From assembly GCA_964419935.1 (NCBI GenBank), contig CAYQQJ010000026.1, positions 1-43,905 of the forward strand: 43,905 bases of DNA, in the 5' to 3' direction. This document shows, one piece after another, positions 16,170 to 24,612 of the stretch. Below the pieces are notes generated by a model that saw nothing but the letters and a program-made list of their open reading frames with translations, did no database searches and had not been told where the DNA came from. The DNA is from CAYQQJ01 sp964419935 (GTDB lineage Bacteria > Pseudomonadota > Gammaproteobacteria > Pseudomonadales > Cellvibrionaceae). The translations under genes were made by a program, and so were the position numbers. How positions within the stretch are numbered: position 1 is the stretch's first letter; each line of letters begins with the position of its first letter.

Positions 16170-16279
16170 GCCAAACCTTTTCGCGGGGCTTTTATGAGAT
16201 TGTGTAGACCAATGGCGAGATCTGTCACGAGGCCTTTTACCACAAGACCTCTTATTGCCGGACTCTTTACAACCACCAT
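16163..16279 (-). CDS. Possible 38-residue leader peptide overlapping cheR start
   Basis: ATG at 16279 is preceded by CAGGAG at 8-9 bases, a better ribosome site than that of cheR. The frame reads MVVVKSPAIRGLVVKGLVTD and LAIGLHNLIKAPRKGLAW, basic with a central hydrophobic stretch. It ends in TGGTAA so that its stop overlaps the cheR start (ATGGTAA, 7-base overlap). I recognise no family. The arrangement suggests translational coupling to cheR. It could still be a chance ORF. The rest of the cheV-cheR gap (16280-16516) shows nothing recognisable. Confidence 0.4.
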   Translation of the reverse strand: MVVVKSPAIRGLVVKGLVTDLAIGLHNLIKAPRKGLAW

Positions 16280-16516
16280 AGGTGTACTCCTGTGCAACGT
16301 CCACTCCGCCTGATTCACGACAGAAGGTAAACCGGGCCCTATGTTACCACCATACGCTCGATATTTTGGCACCCTGGGCACCGCCAACTCCTTCAAGCCT
16401 CAGGGATCGCGAGCATGCCCGTGGCAACTCGGCCGCCCCCGGTTCCTGGAACTGTCTTCCTTGCGGCCCGTCATAGTTTCTGCTAGTCGAAAGCGCCCCC
16501 AGCCGAAAAGCGCCTG

Positions 16517-17458
16517 TCACTTTTCGACCGCAGCACCCAATTCGCGCATGCGAGTGCTCACTCTTCGAGCCAGTTCGTCCGGGTGGAACTTCGCCAGAAA
16601 GTCGTCGGCCCCCACCTTCTTCACCATGGCTTCGTTGAACACACCGCTGAGCGACGTATGCAGCACAATGAACATGTCTTTCAGTTCAGGGCTGGCGCGC
16701 AAGGCTGCGGTGAAGGTATAGCCATCCATTTCCGGCATCTCGATATCTGAAATTACCATCAAAAATTCCGAGTAGGGATTTTTTCCGGCAGCCAATACAT
16801 CATTCAGCAACGCCAGCGCCTCCCTGCCGTCTTTCGCCACCGTTGTACTGATGCCGAGAGACTGCACGACCTTCTGAATCTGTTTACGGGCAATCGCAGA
16901 ATCGTCCACAATCAGCACGTGTCGACAGACAGATTCGGCGGCTTTGGCTTCGGTGATAATATCTTCGCTCACGTCCTGCATCAGGGGTGCCACTTCGGCG
17001 AGCACCTTTTCAACATCGATGATTTCGACCAGGCGACCCTCAACCTCAGTCACCGCCGTGAGAAAATTTTCGCGCCCGGCACCCCGTGGTGGCGGGTGAA
17101 TGTCGCTCCAATTCATGTTCACGATGCGATCCACCGCTTTCACGAGAAAGCCCTGGGTCGAACAGTTGTATTCGGTAATGATGACGAAGCAATCCTCGGT
17201 ATCCTTGAGTGGTAAACCGCCCGTTGCCTGACGAAGATCCATGATAGCGATGGTGGCGCCACGGATATGCGCGACGCCGCGGACCACAGGGTTGCGTTTT
17301 GGCATTCGGGTCAAAGGGGGGCACTGCAACACCTCTTTCACCTTGAACACGTTGATGCCATAGCATTGAGAGCCGCCCAGGCTGAACAATAGAAGTTCCA
17401 GCCTGTTCTGGCCCACCAACTGAGTCCGCTGGTTGACGCTGTCCAGTACTCCCGCCAT
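16517..17458 (-). CDS. cheV: Chemotaxis coupling protein CheV (CheW-REC fusion)
   Basis: CheV couples receptors to CheA and may serve as a phosphate sink. The CheW-like domain covers about residues 15-160 (QTQLVGQ-type start, LELLLFSLGGSQCYGINVFK, VRGVAHIRGATIAIMDLRQ). The response-regulator domain starts near residue 180 (RHVLIVDDSAIARKQIQKVV) and has the phosphoacceptor block VISDIEMPEMDGYTF and FLAKFHPDEL. Start: ATG 17458 (MAGVLDSVNQ) with AGGAAGG upstream, giving 313 residues, the usual length. A sigma-28 promoter lies at 17572-17598. Confidence 0.96.
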   Translation of the reverse strand: MAGVLDSVNQRTQLVGQNRLELLLFSLGGSQCYGINVFKVKEVLQCPPLTRMPKRNPVVRGVAHIRGATIAIMDLRQATGGLPLKDTEDCFVIITEYNCSTQGFLVKAVDRIVNMNWSDIHPPPRGAGRENFLTAVTEVEGRLVEIIDVEKVLAEVAPLMQDVSEDIITEAKAAESVCRHVLIVDDSAIARKQIQKVVQSLGISTTVAKDGREALALLNDVLAAGKNPYSEFLMVISDIEMPEMDGYTFTAALRASPELKDMFIVLHTSLSGVFNEAMVKKVGADDFLAKFHPDELARRVSTRMRELGAAVEK

Positions 17459-17523
17459 ATAACCTTCCTCTCTTGAATGGACACCGTGAATGGTGTCCGT
17501 CTTTCGTGTAATAAATCGCAGTC

Positions 17524-17540
17524 TCGGCACAAGCTTTGCT
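17524..17540 (+). promoter_or_regulatory. Possible sigma-54 promoter of flgA
   Basis: CGGCACAAGCTTTGCT on the plus strand has GG-N10-GC spacing but CGGCAC instead of TGGCAC. It would start near 17551, about 143 bases ahead of flgA, inside the divergent cheV leader. It is weaker than the other sigma-54 sites here. Confidence 0.45.
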
Positions 17541-17571
17541 TATACCTGCCTATAAGGCGAATTAACCTGTA

Positions 17572-17598
17572 TTAGCGGCAGAATTCTGACACTCTTTA
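17572..17598 (-). promoter_or_regulatory. Sigma-28 (FliA) promoter of cheV
   Basis: Minus strand TAAAGAGT, then 11 bases, then GCCGCTAA, against consensus TAAAGTTT-N11-GCCGATAA. The spacing is exact. The start near 17562 gives a ~100-base leader to the cheV ATG. Confidence 0.75.
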
Positions 17599-17693
17599 GC
17601 GTCATCGCCGGGTGCTATCTGCATAGCGCCGATATATACCGGCGGGACTGATCCCGTAGTAGCCTAATCTTGTAGAAGCATAGGACAAGAATC

Positions 17694-18410
17694 ATGCGAG
17701 CACGCGGTTATTTGGGCATTTCGGGTCTGATGTTTCTACTCATCAGCCCGCTTCCGGCGATCGCAGCGCAATACCAGGACCTGTCCGAGCTGCGGCAAAC
17801 GGTGGAACAGCATGTAAGCAAACGCTATCAAACCGACGGCGATGCGGGACGCCAGGTAAGCATCAATGTTGGGACGCTGGACCCACGACTGCGGCTGCAT
17901 CAATGTGACCAGCCTCTGGACCTATCGATCAAAGCTCCACCCCAGGGCCAAGGCAACATCACGGTCAAGACAGCCTGTACCGGCAGTCAACCGTGGACCG
18001 TTTACATTCCGGCACGAGTGGATATTTTCGCGCAGGTTGCAGTTGCGTCCAAAAGCCTGGCGCGCGGGCACCTTGTCAGTGAGGCGGACATCAGCTTCCA
18101 GCGCAGTAATACGTCGCAGTTGGGGTTTGGCCACATTTCGGAAAAACATCGGCTGGTGGGTATGGTGTTGGAGCGCCCGATGCGCGCTGGTGAAGTATTC
18201 CGCCTTTCAGGCATTGAACAGCCGCAGGTCGTCCAACGGGGCGACAGCGTTATGGTAGAAGCCCAGGCAGGCTCGCTAAATGTGGTCGCGCCGGGCAAGG
18301 CATTGGGCAGCGGCAAGGTTGGGGAGCAGATTCGGGTCGAGAACTCACAGTCACAGCGCATTATCGACGCGAGGATTGTGGCCCCAGGACGAGTGGAAGT
18401 AGTGCTTTAG
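17694..18410 (+). CDS. flgA: Flagellar P-ring assembly chaperone FlgA
   Basis: FlgA is a periplasmic chaperone for P-ring formation. It has a Sec signal peptide (GYLGISGLMFLLISPLPAIAA), an N-terminal domain with paired Cys (LHQCDQPL, VKTACTGSQPW), and a C-terminal SAF-type domain (ARGHLVSEADISF, LERPMRAGEVFRLSGIE, RGDSVMVEAQAGSLNV). It ends RIVAPGRVEVVL, characteristic of FlgA. It has 238 residues, normal size. It is divergent from cheV and first of flgA-flgM-flgN. Confidence 0.95.
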   Translation: MRARGYLGISGLMFLLISPLPAIAAQYQDLSELRQTVEQHVSKRYQTDGDAGRQVSINVGTLDPRLRLHQCDQPLDLSIKAPPQGQGNITVKTACTGSQPWTVYIPARVDIFAQVAVASKSLARGHLVSEADISFQRSNTSQLGFGHISEKHRLVGMVLERPMRAGEVFRLSGIEQPQVVQRGDSVMVEAQAGSLNVVAPGKALGSGKVGEQIRVENSQSQRIIDARIVAPGRVEVVL

Positions 18411-18526
18411 GATTCGATAAGCGAACATGTACGCGAATTCACGCGACATTTTTGCCAACCCTGTCACGCGATAGACCACAAAAGCGGAAATGGCAAAGAA
18501 ATTTATTAAAAAAACACAGATCTGGC

Positions 18527-18553
18527 TAAAGTATTGTTGTGCAGGGCCGAAAG
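18527..18553 (+). promoter_or_regulatory. Sigma-28 (FliA) promoter of flgM
   Basis: TAAAGTAT, 11 bases, GCCGAAAG matches the FliA consensus with exact spacing. It lies in the flgA-flgM gap about 65 bases ahead of the flgM ATG. It implies that FliA drives its own anti-sigma factor, as known in related bacteria. Confidence 0.82.
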
Positions 18554-18628
18554 CCTTAGAGCAAACGTCAGATTTTTCACCTTCTGTGAAAACCACCAGG
18601 CTGACAATGACGAACCGGGACCACGTTT

Positions 18629-18940
18629 ATGATTATTGATTCGAGCAACAACAGCGTCAACTCTTCGGCGGTATCGACAGCCAAAACACGCGCTGCCGCC
18701 ACGCCAGGCAAAGAGGCGAAGGCCGAAGTACCCACAGAAAAAACTCAGGGTGACAGTGTGTCACTGAGTGTAAAGGCGCAGACAATGGGTAGACTTCAAG
18801 CACAAATCGGTGATGCTCCAGAAGTGGATGAGGCCAAAGTCGCCTCCATTAAAGCGGCCATAGCCGAAGGGCGTTATCAGATAGATAGCCAAACCGTCGC
18901 AACCCGCATGCTGGCCCAGGACGATTTACTGGGACAATAA
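18629..18940 (+). CDS. flgM: Anti-sigma-28 factor FlgM
   Basis: FlgM binds and holds FliA (sigma-28) until the hook is finished, then is exported. The 103-residue protein has a disordered Ala/Lys/Thr-rich N-terminal half and the conserved C-terminal FliA-binding part (VDEAKVASIKAAIAEGRYQI, DSQTVATRMLAQDDLL). It is driven by its own sigma-28 promoter and followed by flgN after 189 bases. Confidence 0.94.
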   Translation: MIIDSSNNSVNSSAVSTAKTRAAATPGKEAKAEVPTEKTQGDSVSLSVKAQTMGRLQAQIGDAPEVDEAKVASIKAAIAEGRYQIDSQTVATRMLAQDDLLGQ

Positions 18941-19129
18941 CATTCGGTTTCGGTCCGCGAGGGGTACCCGGCCCCGTCATTGACCGACCTGAATGCTCAT
19001 TGTCAGCCTGACATCAGATCACAAGATCACAGAACCTTGGTGCAAAAGAACCTGGATGCAAAGAACCCTCGCCTAACCCGCGGTTGAGAGAATGTTCACG
19101 CACCACACTCACGTTTGCAGGAGTTAATC

Positions 19130-19642
19130 ATGACCTCTTCCCGCCCAAACCACGCCGATGGTGCGAGCATGGCACCCGATGCCGCCGCCATTGCGCAACA
19201 AATTACCACTGACATCAACGCTTGCCAGGCATTACTCCAGCTCATGGAAGCAGAACGCGCTGCACTGCAAGAGCGTGACGCTGAGCGCCTGGGTGCCGTG
19301 ATTGAAGAAAAAACTCAGTACCTGAGCCACTTGGAACAGAGCGCGATCAAACGCAGCCAATGGGCGAGCCGTGCTCAGGCTGCTGACGCAGACAGCGGTT
19401 GGCATCAGTTGCTGCATGATTTACGGGAACCAGAACTTAACCAGCAATGGGAAGAGCTCAAAGAACTAATGATCGCATGTCGCAGCGAAAATGAAACCAA
19501 CGGCAAGATATTGGCGCGCAGTCAGAATACCGTAAGCCGGTTACTCAACATCATGCGCGGTCAAACAGATGCTCCGGCATTGTACTCTGCCAAAGGCAGC
19601 AAAACCGGAGGCAGTTCCTCTCATATTTTTGGAGAAGCCTGA
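19130..19642 (+). CDS. flgN: Flagellar export chaperone FlgN
   Basis: FlgN is the cytoplasmic chaperone for FlgK and FlgL. The 170-residue, largely helical product includes LLQLMEAERAALQERDAERL and LMIACRSENETNGKILARSQ, matching the FlgN family (LxxEREAL and NxxNGxxI blocks). It starts at ATG 19130 with CAGGAG 6 bases upstream; an in-frame TTG at 19115 is unlikely because it would precede that site. Its partners flgK and flgL are in the same window. Confidence 0.9.
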   Translation: MTSSRPNHADGASMAPDAAAIAQQITTDINACQALLQLMEAERAALQERDAERLGAVIEEKTQYLSHLEQSAIKRSQWASRAQAADADSGWHQLLHDLREPELNQQWEELKELMIACRSENETNGKILARSQNTVSRLLNIMRGQTDAPALYSAKGSKTGGSSSHIFGEA

Positions 19643-19660
19643 CCCTTCGGCTCCCAACGC

Positions 19661-19692
19661 CACTTCCGAACCCGAATGCGCGTTCGGAAGTG
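19661..19692 (+). terminator. Stem-loop downstream of flgN
   Basis: CACTTCCGAAC (19661-19671) pairs perfectly over 11 bases with GTTCGGAAGTG (19682-19692) around a 10-base loop, 19 bases past the flgN stop. No T-run follows, so it may be an RNA 3' end structure rather than a classical intrinsic terminator. Confidence 0.5.
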
Positions 19693-19807
19693 TACTGGAT
19701 ACCGCTGACGCTTAGACTTGAAAGCGCTATTTGCCCCATTTCCCCTGTGCCTGTATGATTCCCTCCCTCACAAACACATGCTTTCATGCGTGTTTTGCGG
19801 AACTTAC

Positions 19808-19883
19808 GTCCCCGTCGATTAACAGGATAAATCCCCCGCCTCCTAAGCGGGAGCTCCAGGTTCGAGTCCTGGCGGGGACGCCA
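19808..19883 (+). tRNA. tRNA-Arg (anticodon CCT)
   Basis: A complete 76-base cloverleaf. The acceptor GTCCCCG/CGGGGAC pairs perfectly. The D arm is GATT/AATC. The anticodon stem CCCGC/GCGGG holds loop CTCCTAA with CCT at 19842-19844. The T arm is CCAGG-TTCGAGT-CCTGG, and 3' CCA is encoded. CCU anticodon reads AGG codons. It lies 42 bases ahead of rsmE with no integrase or attachment-site duplication visible nearby. Confidence 0.97.
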
Positions 19884-19925
19884 TTCGCCTGCGTACTTTC
19901 TCTCACTGTTGCCCTGCGCCCGCCG

Positions 19926-20639
19926 ATGAACCTGATAATCCTCGAAGACCACCATTTCATAGATGACATGACTGTTCGCCTGGGGCAGCAGCACCGCACG
20001 CACCTGGTTCAGGTATTGCGTTGTCAGCCTGGAGACAAAGTTGCCGTCGGCCGACTTGGTGGCAATACCGGTGAGGCGCAGGTGAATTCGATAGGTGAGA
20101 ATACCGTAGAACTGGTCATCGAACCGCTGACCACACCCCCACCGCCAGTTTTACCCGTAACACTGATACTGGGCTTGCCGCGCCCGCGCATGTTGCAACG
20201 TACGCTGCAAACCATTGCTACCATGGGTGTGCAGCGGTTGTGTTTGATTCAGACGTCCCGGGTCGAGAAGAGTTATTGGCAGACGCCACTACTGCAGCGA
20301 GAGTCTGTCCATCAGCAGCTGATTACCGGCCTCGAACAGGCCAAAGCCACGCAAATGCCACAGGTAACATTTCACCAACGCTTTGCACCCTTTGTTGAGG
20401 ATGAGTTGCCTGACTTGTGTCACGGTCAAAGCTGCCTGATCGCCCATCCCGGTGATTTTGCGCCCTGCCCCTCGCAACCAACGACCGAAACGATGCTCGC
20501 CATAGGCCCGGAGGGCGGGTTCATTCCCAAGGAGCTGGAGAGATTTCAGCAGTCGGGTTTCAATCCGGTTCAACTCGGGCAGCGAATACTGCGGGTGGAA
20601 ACGGCAGTGCCGGTTTTATTGGCAAAGCTTTTTTACTGA
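19926..20639 (+). CDS. rsmE: 16S rRNA (uracil1498-N3)-methyltransferase RsmE
   Basis: RsmE methylates N3 of U1498 in 16S rRNA. It is a SPOUT-class enzyme with a PUA-like N-terminus (HHFIDDMTVRLGQQHRTHLV, VLRCQPGDKVAV) and a C-terminal trefoil-knot SAM site (MLAIGPEGGFIPKELERF, QLGQRILRVETAVPVLLAKL). I choose ATG 19926 (MNLIILEDHH), giving 237 residues, close to family size. The frame is open further upstream but that part is the tRNA gene. Confidence 0.95.
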   Translation: MNLIILEDHHFIDDMTVRLGQQHRTHLVQVLRCQPGDKVAVGRLGGNTGEAQVNSIGENTVELVIEPLTTPPPPVLPVTLILGLPRPRMLQRTLQTIATMGVQRLCLIQTSRVEKSYWQTPLLQRESVHQQLITGLEQAKATQMPQVTFHQRFAPFVEDELPDLCHGQSCLIAHPGDFAPCPSQPTTETMLAIGPEGGFIPKELERFQQSGFNPVQLGQRILRVETAVPVLLAKLFY

Positions 20640-20666
20640 GACTCGACGCTTTACTGTCTCTTTTTT
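20638..20666 (+). terminator. Weak terminator after rsmE
   Basis: GAGAC (20638-20642) and GTCTC (20656-20660) form a 5-bp stem followed by TTTTTT. It overlaps the rsmE stop codon and lies between convergent genes. The stem is short and the loop long (13 bases). Confidence 0.4.
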
Positions 20667-20673
20667 ACTGCCG

Positions 20674-23193
20674 CTAAGCCTCCTTTGGGGGAGTGTGCCA
20701 GGCTCGTTCAGTGTCTTCCAACAGCTTTTCAAACAGTTCTGGCGGCACCGGCTCACTGCACAGAAAACCCTGGTAATAACGGCAGCCATACTCGCGGATG
20801 AGCTGCATTTGCTCTTCGGTTTCCACGCCTTCCGCCACAACGCCCAAGCCCAGCAAATTGCCCATCGCCGAGATAGTTTCCACCAACACGCGGTCATTGC
20901 GGTCGACGGTAATGTCGCGCACAAAACTCTGATCAATTTTCAGTACCGATACCGGCAAACGTTTCAGGTAACTGATAGACGAATAGCCGGTGCCGAAGTC
21001 GTCCAGCGAGAAGCGAATACCGCCCGCCTGCAGGGCTTCCATGGTCGCCACCGTTTCGTCCAGGCTGTGTATGACAATGCTTTCGGTGATTTCCATTTCC
21101 AGGGTTTGCGGTGATATACCGCATTCTTTGGTAATGCGGGAGATGTCAGAAACAAACGTGGCGCTGCGGAACTGGCGAGGGCTGATGTTGACGCTCAGTT
21201 GCATTCCCTCGCGCCAGTATCCCTTGGTTTCCCATTCCTTCAGTTGCCGGCACGCTTCTTCGACTACCCACATTCCCACGTCCACAATCAAGCCGGTGGC
21301 TTCCAGGATGGGAATAAAGTCGTTTGGCGGAATCAGTCCGCGTTCGGGATGGTTCCAGCGCAACAGCGCTTCGCAGCCAACCACTACACCATTTGTGGTA
21401 TCCACCCGCGGCTGATAATGCAAACTGAGGCGCTTTTGCTCCAGCGCGTGGTGAAGGTCGCCTTCCATGACCAACACGCTGCGAGCGCGTTCGGCCATGC
21501 TTTTGTTAAAAAACTGAATCGCGTTGCGGCCCTGCTCTTTCACCTGGTACATAGCGGCATCGGCAAAGCGCAGGAGTTCATGTACCCCGGCCTGCTCCTC
21601 GGGGAACAACACCAAGCCGACACTGCAGGTTACCCGTAACTCAAGCTCGTTGTAGAAATATGGCTCCGACACAAAATGTCGCACCTTTTCGCTGATGTCT
21701 TCCGCCTTGAGTACGGCGCGGGACATATCCTCGTCCAGATACGTCAGCACCACGACAAACTCATCTCCACCGAGGCGAATGACCAGGTCCTCGTCGCGCG
21801 TAACCCGACGCAAGCGTTCTGCCACATGTTTCAGCACGCCGTCTCCCACCGGGTGACCCAATGAGTCATTGATATTCTTGAATTGATCGAGGTCGATAAA
21901 CAGCAGAGCACCGTAGTAACCATGTCGTGCAGCGCGGTGCAGTTCCTCTTCCAGGCGCTCGACCAGGTAACTCCGGTTGGGCAAGTCCGTCAGCGCGTCG
22001 TGATACGCCATATGCTCCATTTGCGCCTGGGTGACCTTGAGTTCGGTAATGTCCGATGACACCACCAAGGCCACCTCGTCGTCATAGAACTCCAGAGGCA
22101 TGACGTAGGTCTGCATCTGATGCTCGCGACCGGCAACATCAATCCAGGTTTCCTCGAACAACCGTGGCCCCAGCCGGTGGCTGATGACGGCATTGTCCTG
22201 GCCAATCAAGTGGTTGTAATCGGTAACGAAGTTCTGCCTGAAATCGCTGATATGGGAGCCGCGCATCGCCTCCGGGGTGGTGCCGAGGAAATCCGCCAGT
22301 GCTTTGTTGGCAAAAATATAGTGGCCGTCCTTGTTACGGGCGCCCACCCACACTGGCAGGCTGTCGATGATCTGCCGCACATGCTCTTCGCTCTTGCGTA
22401 GAACCTCTTCCACCGCCTGCCGTTTGGCCAGTGCCACATCCACGGCATCCAATAACTGGTTGGCCGAATGTACCAGCTGCGCCAACTCGTCATCATCGTG
22501 ATGAATCGGCATTGACAGTCTCTGCTCGCCAGGACTGCCGGGATTGATCACTTTGATTTCATTGGTAATACGGATTAGTGGTTTGGTCAGAAAGTAGTGG
22601 AACGCAATAAACAAAAACGAAACCAGCATCACGCTGCGCAGAAAACCAATGGTCAACACCACGAACGAGGTGTGATAAAACGGCTTGAAGGCCGCATCCA
22701 TATCCACCATAAAACTGATTTTGCCGTTAACGCCACTGTCATTGGGGATGACCAGCGGCGACGAGCGCAACAGAAACTCATCCGAAAGTAAACGGGTGAG
22801 CCAAGTGGTATTGGAATCTGCTCGGGATTTGGCCGCATTGGCGAGATCATTCCCCAACTCGTCCTGAATGGTCACGGAAATGATGAAATCGTATTTCAGC
22901 AGTCCATTGACGACTTCTGCCGCAAGCGTATTGTCCAGTGTATGAACGGCACGGGCGGCCGGCGGCGTCGATACCGCCGTTATGCGGGATATCAGCGCAT
23001 GAGTATTGGTGACATGGGCCTGGAAATCCAGATAGAGCTGAACAGCACCCATAAGGCAGCCAACGCCGAGCGCTATCAATACGCCGATCTTTGCCAGCCT
23101 GAATGAGATACCCGAGAAGAAGCTCTGCACTGATTGCCCTTTCCTGAACGCTGTTGATGAGCCAGAATCCATCGTTATTGCATTTTTGCTCAT
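20674..23193 (-). CDS. Membrane GGDEF/EAL c-di-GMP regulator with PAS
   Basis: An 839-residue dual-domain c-di-GMP enzyme. Two membrane segments (about 33-53 and 177-200) enclose a periplasmic sensor. HAMP-like (about 203-255) and PAS (about 270-385) domains follow. The GGDEF domain has intact GGDEF at 475-479, with a product-inhibition I-site RDED at 466-469. The EAL domain has EALLR at 608, NISPRQF, ESIVIHS, DDFGTGYSS at 731-739 and VVAEGVET, so phosphodiesterase residues look complete. Both synthesis and hydrolysis are possible; which dominates cannot be seen. The ligand is unknown. It is convergent with rsmE and upstream of nothing cotranscribed. Confidence 0.93.
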   Translation of the reverse strand: MSKNAITMDSGSSTAFRKGQSVQSFFSGISFRLAKIGVLIALGVGCLMGAVQLYLDFQAHVTNTHALISRITAVSTPPAARAVHTLDNTLAAEVVNGLLKYDFIISVTIQDELGNDLANAAKSRADSNTTWLTRLLSDEFLLRSSPLVIPNDSGVNGKISFMVDMDAAFKPFYHTSFVVLTIGFLRSVMLVSFLFIAFHYFLTKPLIRITNEIKVINPGSPGEQRLSMPIHHDDDELAQLVHSANQLLDAVDVALAKRQAVEEVLRKSEEHVRQIIDSLPVWVGARNKDGHYIFANKALADFLGTTPEAMRGSHISDFRQNFVTDYNHLIGQDNAVISHRLGPRLFEETWIDVAGREHQMQTYVMPLEFYDDEVALVVSSDITELKVTQAQMEHMAYHDALTDLPNRSYLVERLEEELHRAARHGYYGALLFIDLDQFKNINDSLGHPVGDGVLKHVAERLRRVTRDEDLVIRLGGDEFVVVLTYLDEDMSRAVLKAEDISEKVRHFVSEPYFYNELELRVTCSVGLVLFPEEQAGVHELLRFADAAMYQVKEQGRNAIQFFNKSMAERARSVLVMEGDLHHALEQKRLSLHYQPRVDTTNGVVVGCEALLRWNHPERGLIPPNDFIPILEATGLIVDVGMWVVEEACRQLKEWETKGYWREGMQLSVNISPRQFRSATFVSDISRITKECGISPQTLEMEITESIVIHSLDETVATMEALQAGGIRFSLDDFGTGYSSISYLKRLPVSVLKIDQSFVRDITVDRNDRVLVETISAMGNLLGLGVVAEGVETEEQMQLIREYGCRYYQGFLCSEPVPPELFEKLLEDTERAWHTPPKEA

Positions 23194-23308
23194 ACGATAC
23201 CCGTGTTCCTCACCGATTCAAACTCGGGCACCGGTGTTTTAATCATAGCGTCTAAAAACACATTATGAGAACTGCCGGGCCTTTTTATTGTTGGAGTTCC
23301 GCGCGTTT

Positions 23309-23322
23309 ACTCAACGTTGAGT
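23309..23322. other. 14-bp perfect palindrome between ttcA and the GGDEF/EAL gene
   Basis: ACTCAACGTTGAGT reads the same on both strands, 7 bases past the ttcA stop codon and 116 bases ahead of the GGDEF/EAL start. It could be an operator or a 3' hairpin; no evidence decides. Confidence 0.35.
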
Positions 23323-23329
23323 GAGCATG

Positions 23330-24259
23330 TCATTCAACATTGACCGCCTGTATCACAACAACATCCTCTTGGCTGCTGGGAGCCCGCGGGGCGTTAAACA
23401 GCTCGCCAAATAACTCTGCGGCTTCGGTTTCTGGATTCTGCGCTGAGAGAGTTGCTTGCCTCGACAACTGCAAACCCTTGAAATCATAAAGCTGCGTATC
23501 CGCGAGGTGCGATGACGACACACGCTGCAAGGACGAAAAGATGGTGTCCACCCGCCCAGGATGGGTTCTTTCCCAGTTCTGCAGCATGCGTTTAATGGCC
23601 TGACGCTGCAGGTTTTCCTGCGAACCACACAGGTTGCAGGGAATAATGGGGAAGCCACGGGCTTCCGCAAACGCGGCGAGATCGCTTTCACGGCAGTAGG
23701 CCATGGGGCGAATCACAATGTTCCGTCCGTCGTCCGACAAAAGCTTGGGCGGCATCGCCTTCAAACGGCCGCCGTAAAACATGTTGAGAAACAGGGTTTC
23801 CACGATGTCATCACGATGATGGCCCAGCGCGATTTTGGTTGCGCCAATTTCTTCGGCAAAACCGTAGAGAGTTCCACGACGCAACCGCGAACAGAGCCCG
23901 CAGGTTGTCTTGCCTTCGGGAATTACCGACTTCACCACGCTGTAGGTGTCTTTCTCGATGATGTGATAGTCCACGCCCAGGTCACTCAGGTATTCCGGCA
24001 GCACATGCTCCGGGAAACCGGGTTGCTTCTGGTCCAGATTGACCGCCACAAGTTCGAATGCAATCGGTGCCGTTTTCTGCAGGCTCAGCAGTATATCCAG
24101 CATGGCGTAGGAGTCCTTGCCTCCGGAGAGGCACACCATGACCTTGTCACCGGCCTCAATCATATTGAAGTCGGCTATCGCCTGCCCCACATGGCGGCGA
24201 ATCCGCTTCTGCAGCTTGTTGAATTCCAAACGATTCTTTCGTTCGTGGCCTTCGGACAT
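23330..24259 (-). CDS. ttcA: tRNA 2-thiocytidine synthetase TtcA
   Basis: TtcA thiolates C32 of certain tRNAs using an iron-sulfur cluster and ATP. The PP-loop ATPase motif SGGKDS is at residues 45-50. The cluster Cys pair CGLC is at 120-123. A further CNLC is at 208-211. The GHHRDDIVETLFLNMFYGG block is typical. At 309 residues its length is normal. It is divergent from the PilZ-like gene. Confidence 0.95.
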   Translation of the reverse strand: MSEGHERKNRLEFNKLQKRIRRHVGQAIADFNMIEAGDKVMVCLSGGKDSYAMLDILLSLQKTAPIAFELVAVNLDQKQPGFPEHVLPEYLSDLGVDYHIIEKDTYSVVKSVIPEGKTTCGLCSRLRRGTLYGFAEEIGATKIALGHHRDDIVETLFLNMFYGGRLKAMPPKLLSDDGRNIVIRPMAYCRESDLAAFAEARGFPIIPCNLCGSQENLQRQAIKRMLQNWERTHPGRVDTIFSSLQRVSSSHLADTQLYDFKGLQLSRQATLSAQNPETEAAELFGELFNAPRAPSSQEDVVVIQAVNVE

Positions 24260-24612
24260 GATCTACACCTTTAACTTTCGCGCGCGCCATTGTACGGACT
24301 TTAACCGTTGCTGTGAATGATAAACAACCAGCCACACTACCAACGGCTCACCCACCCTGGATGACAGCGTTGACAGCCCTGGCCAGTTATTCTCTATTAT
24401 TGGGGTTGCCTTGTGTTGTCTAGCCGGTCGCCGGGATTTTGCCGCTGGCACTGGCCGATGGGCAACAATTTGCCGGCAGTCGCGCGACAGTGGCAGCCCA
24501 GCCGCCACTGGAAGCCGCAGAACATGGCAGTTCGTGCCACAGGCACGGACGTTGCAATGAGCATTGCAACAGGACCTATTGTCACAAGTTTCTAATCTGT
24601 TGAGGTTGCCCC
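24260..24612. other. Divergent intergenic region with stem-loop
   Basis: A 353-base gap between ttcA (minus) and the PilZ-like gene (plus). It presumably holds both promoters; I see no clear consensus. GTTGCAAT/ATTGCAAC (24551-24570, perfect 8-bp stem, GAGC loop) lies 43 bases before the PilZ-like ATG and may be an operator or leader hairpin. Short open frames here have no family features. Confidence 0.4.

Noticed and set aside
19808..19883. Integration site of a genomic island at tRNA-Arg
   Set aside because: No integrase, no repeated tRNA 3' end and only housekeeping genes on both sides.
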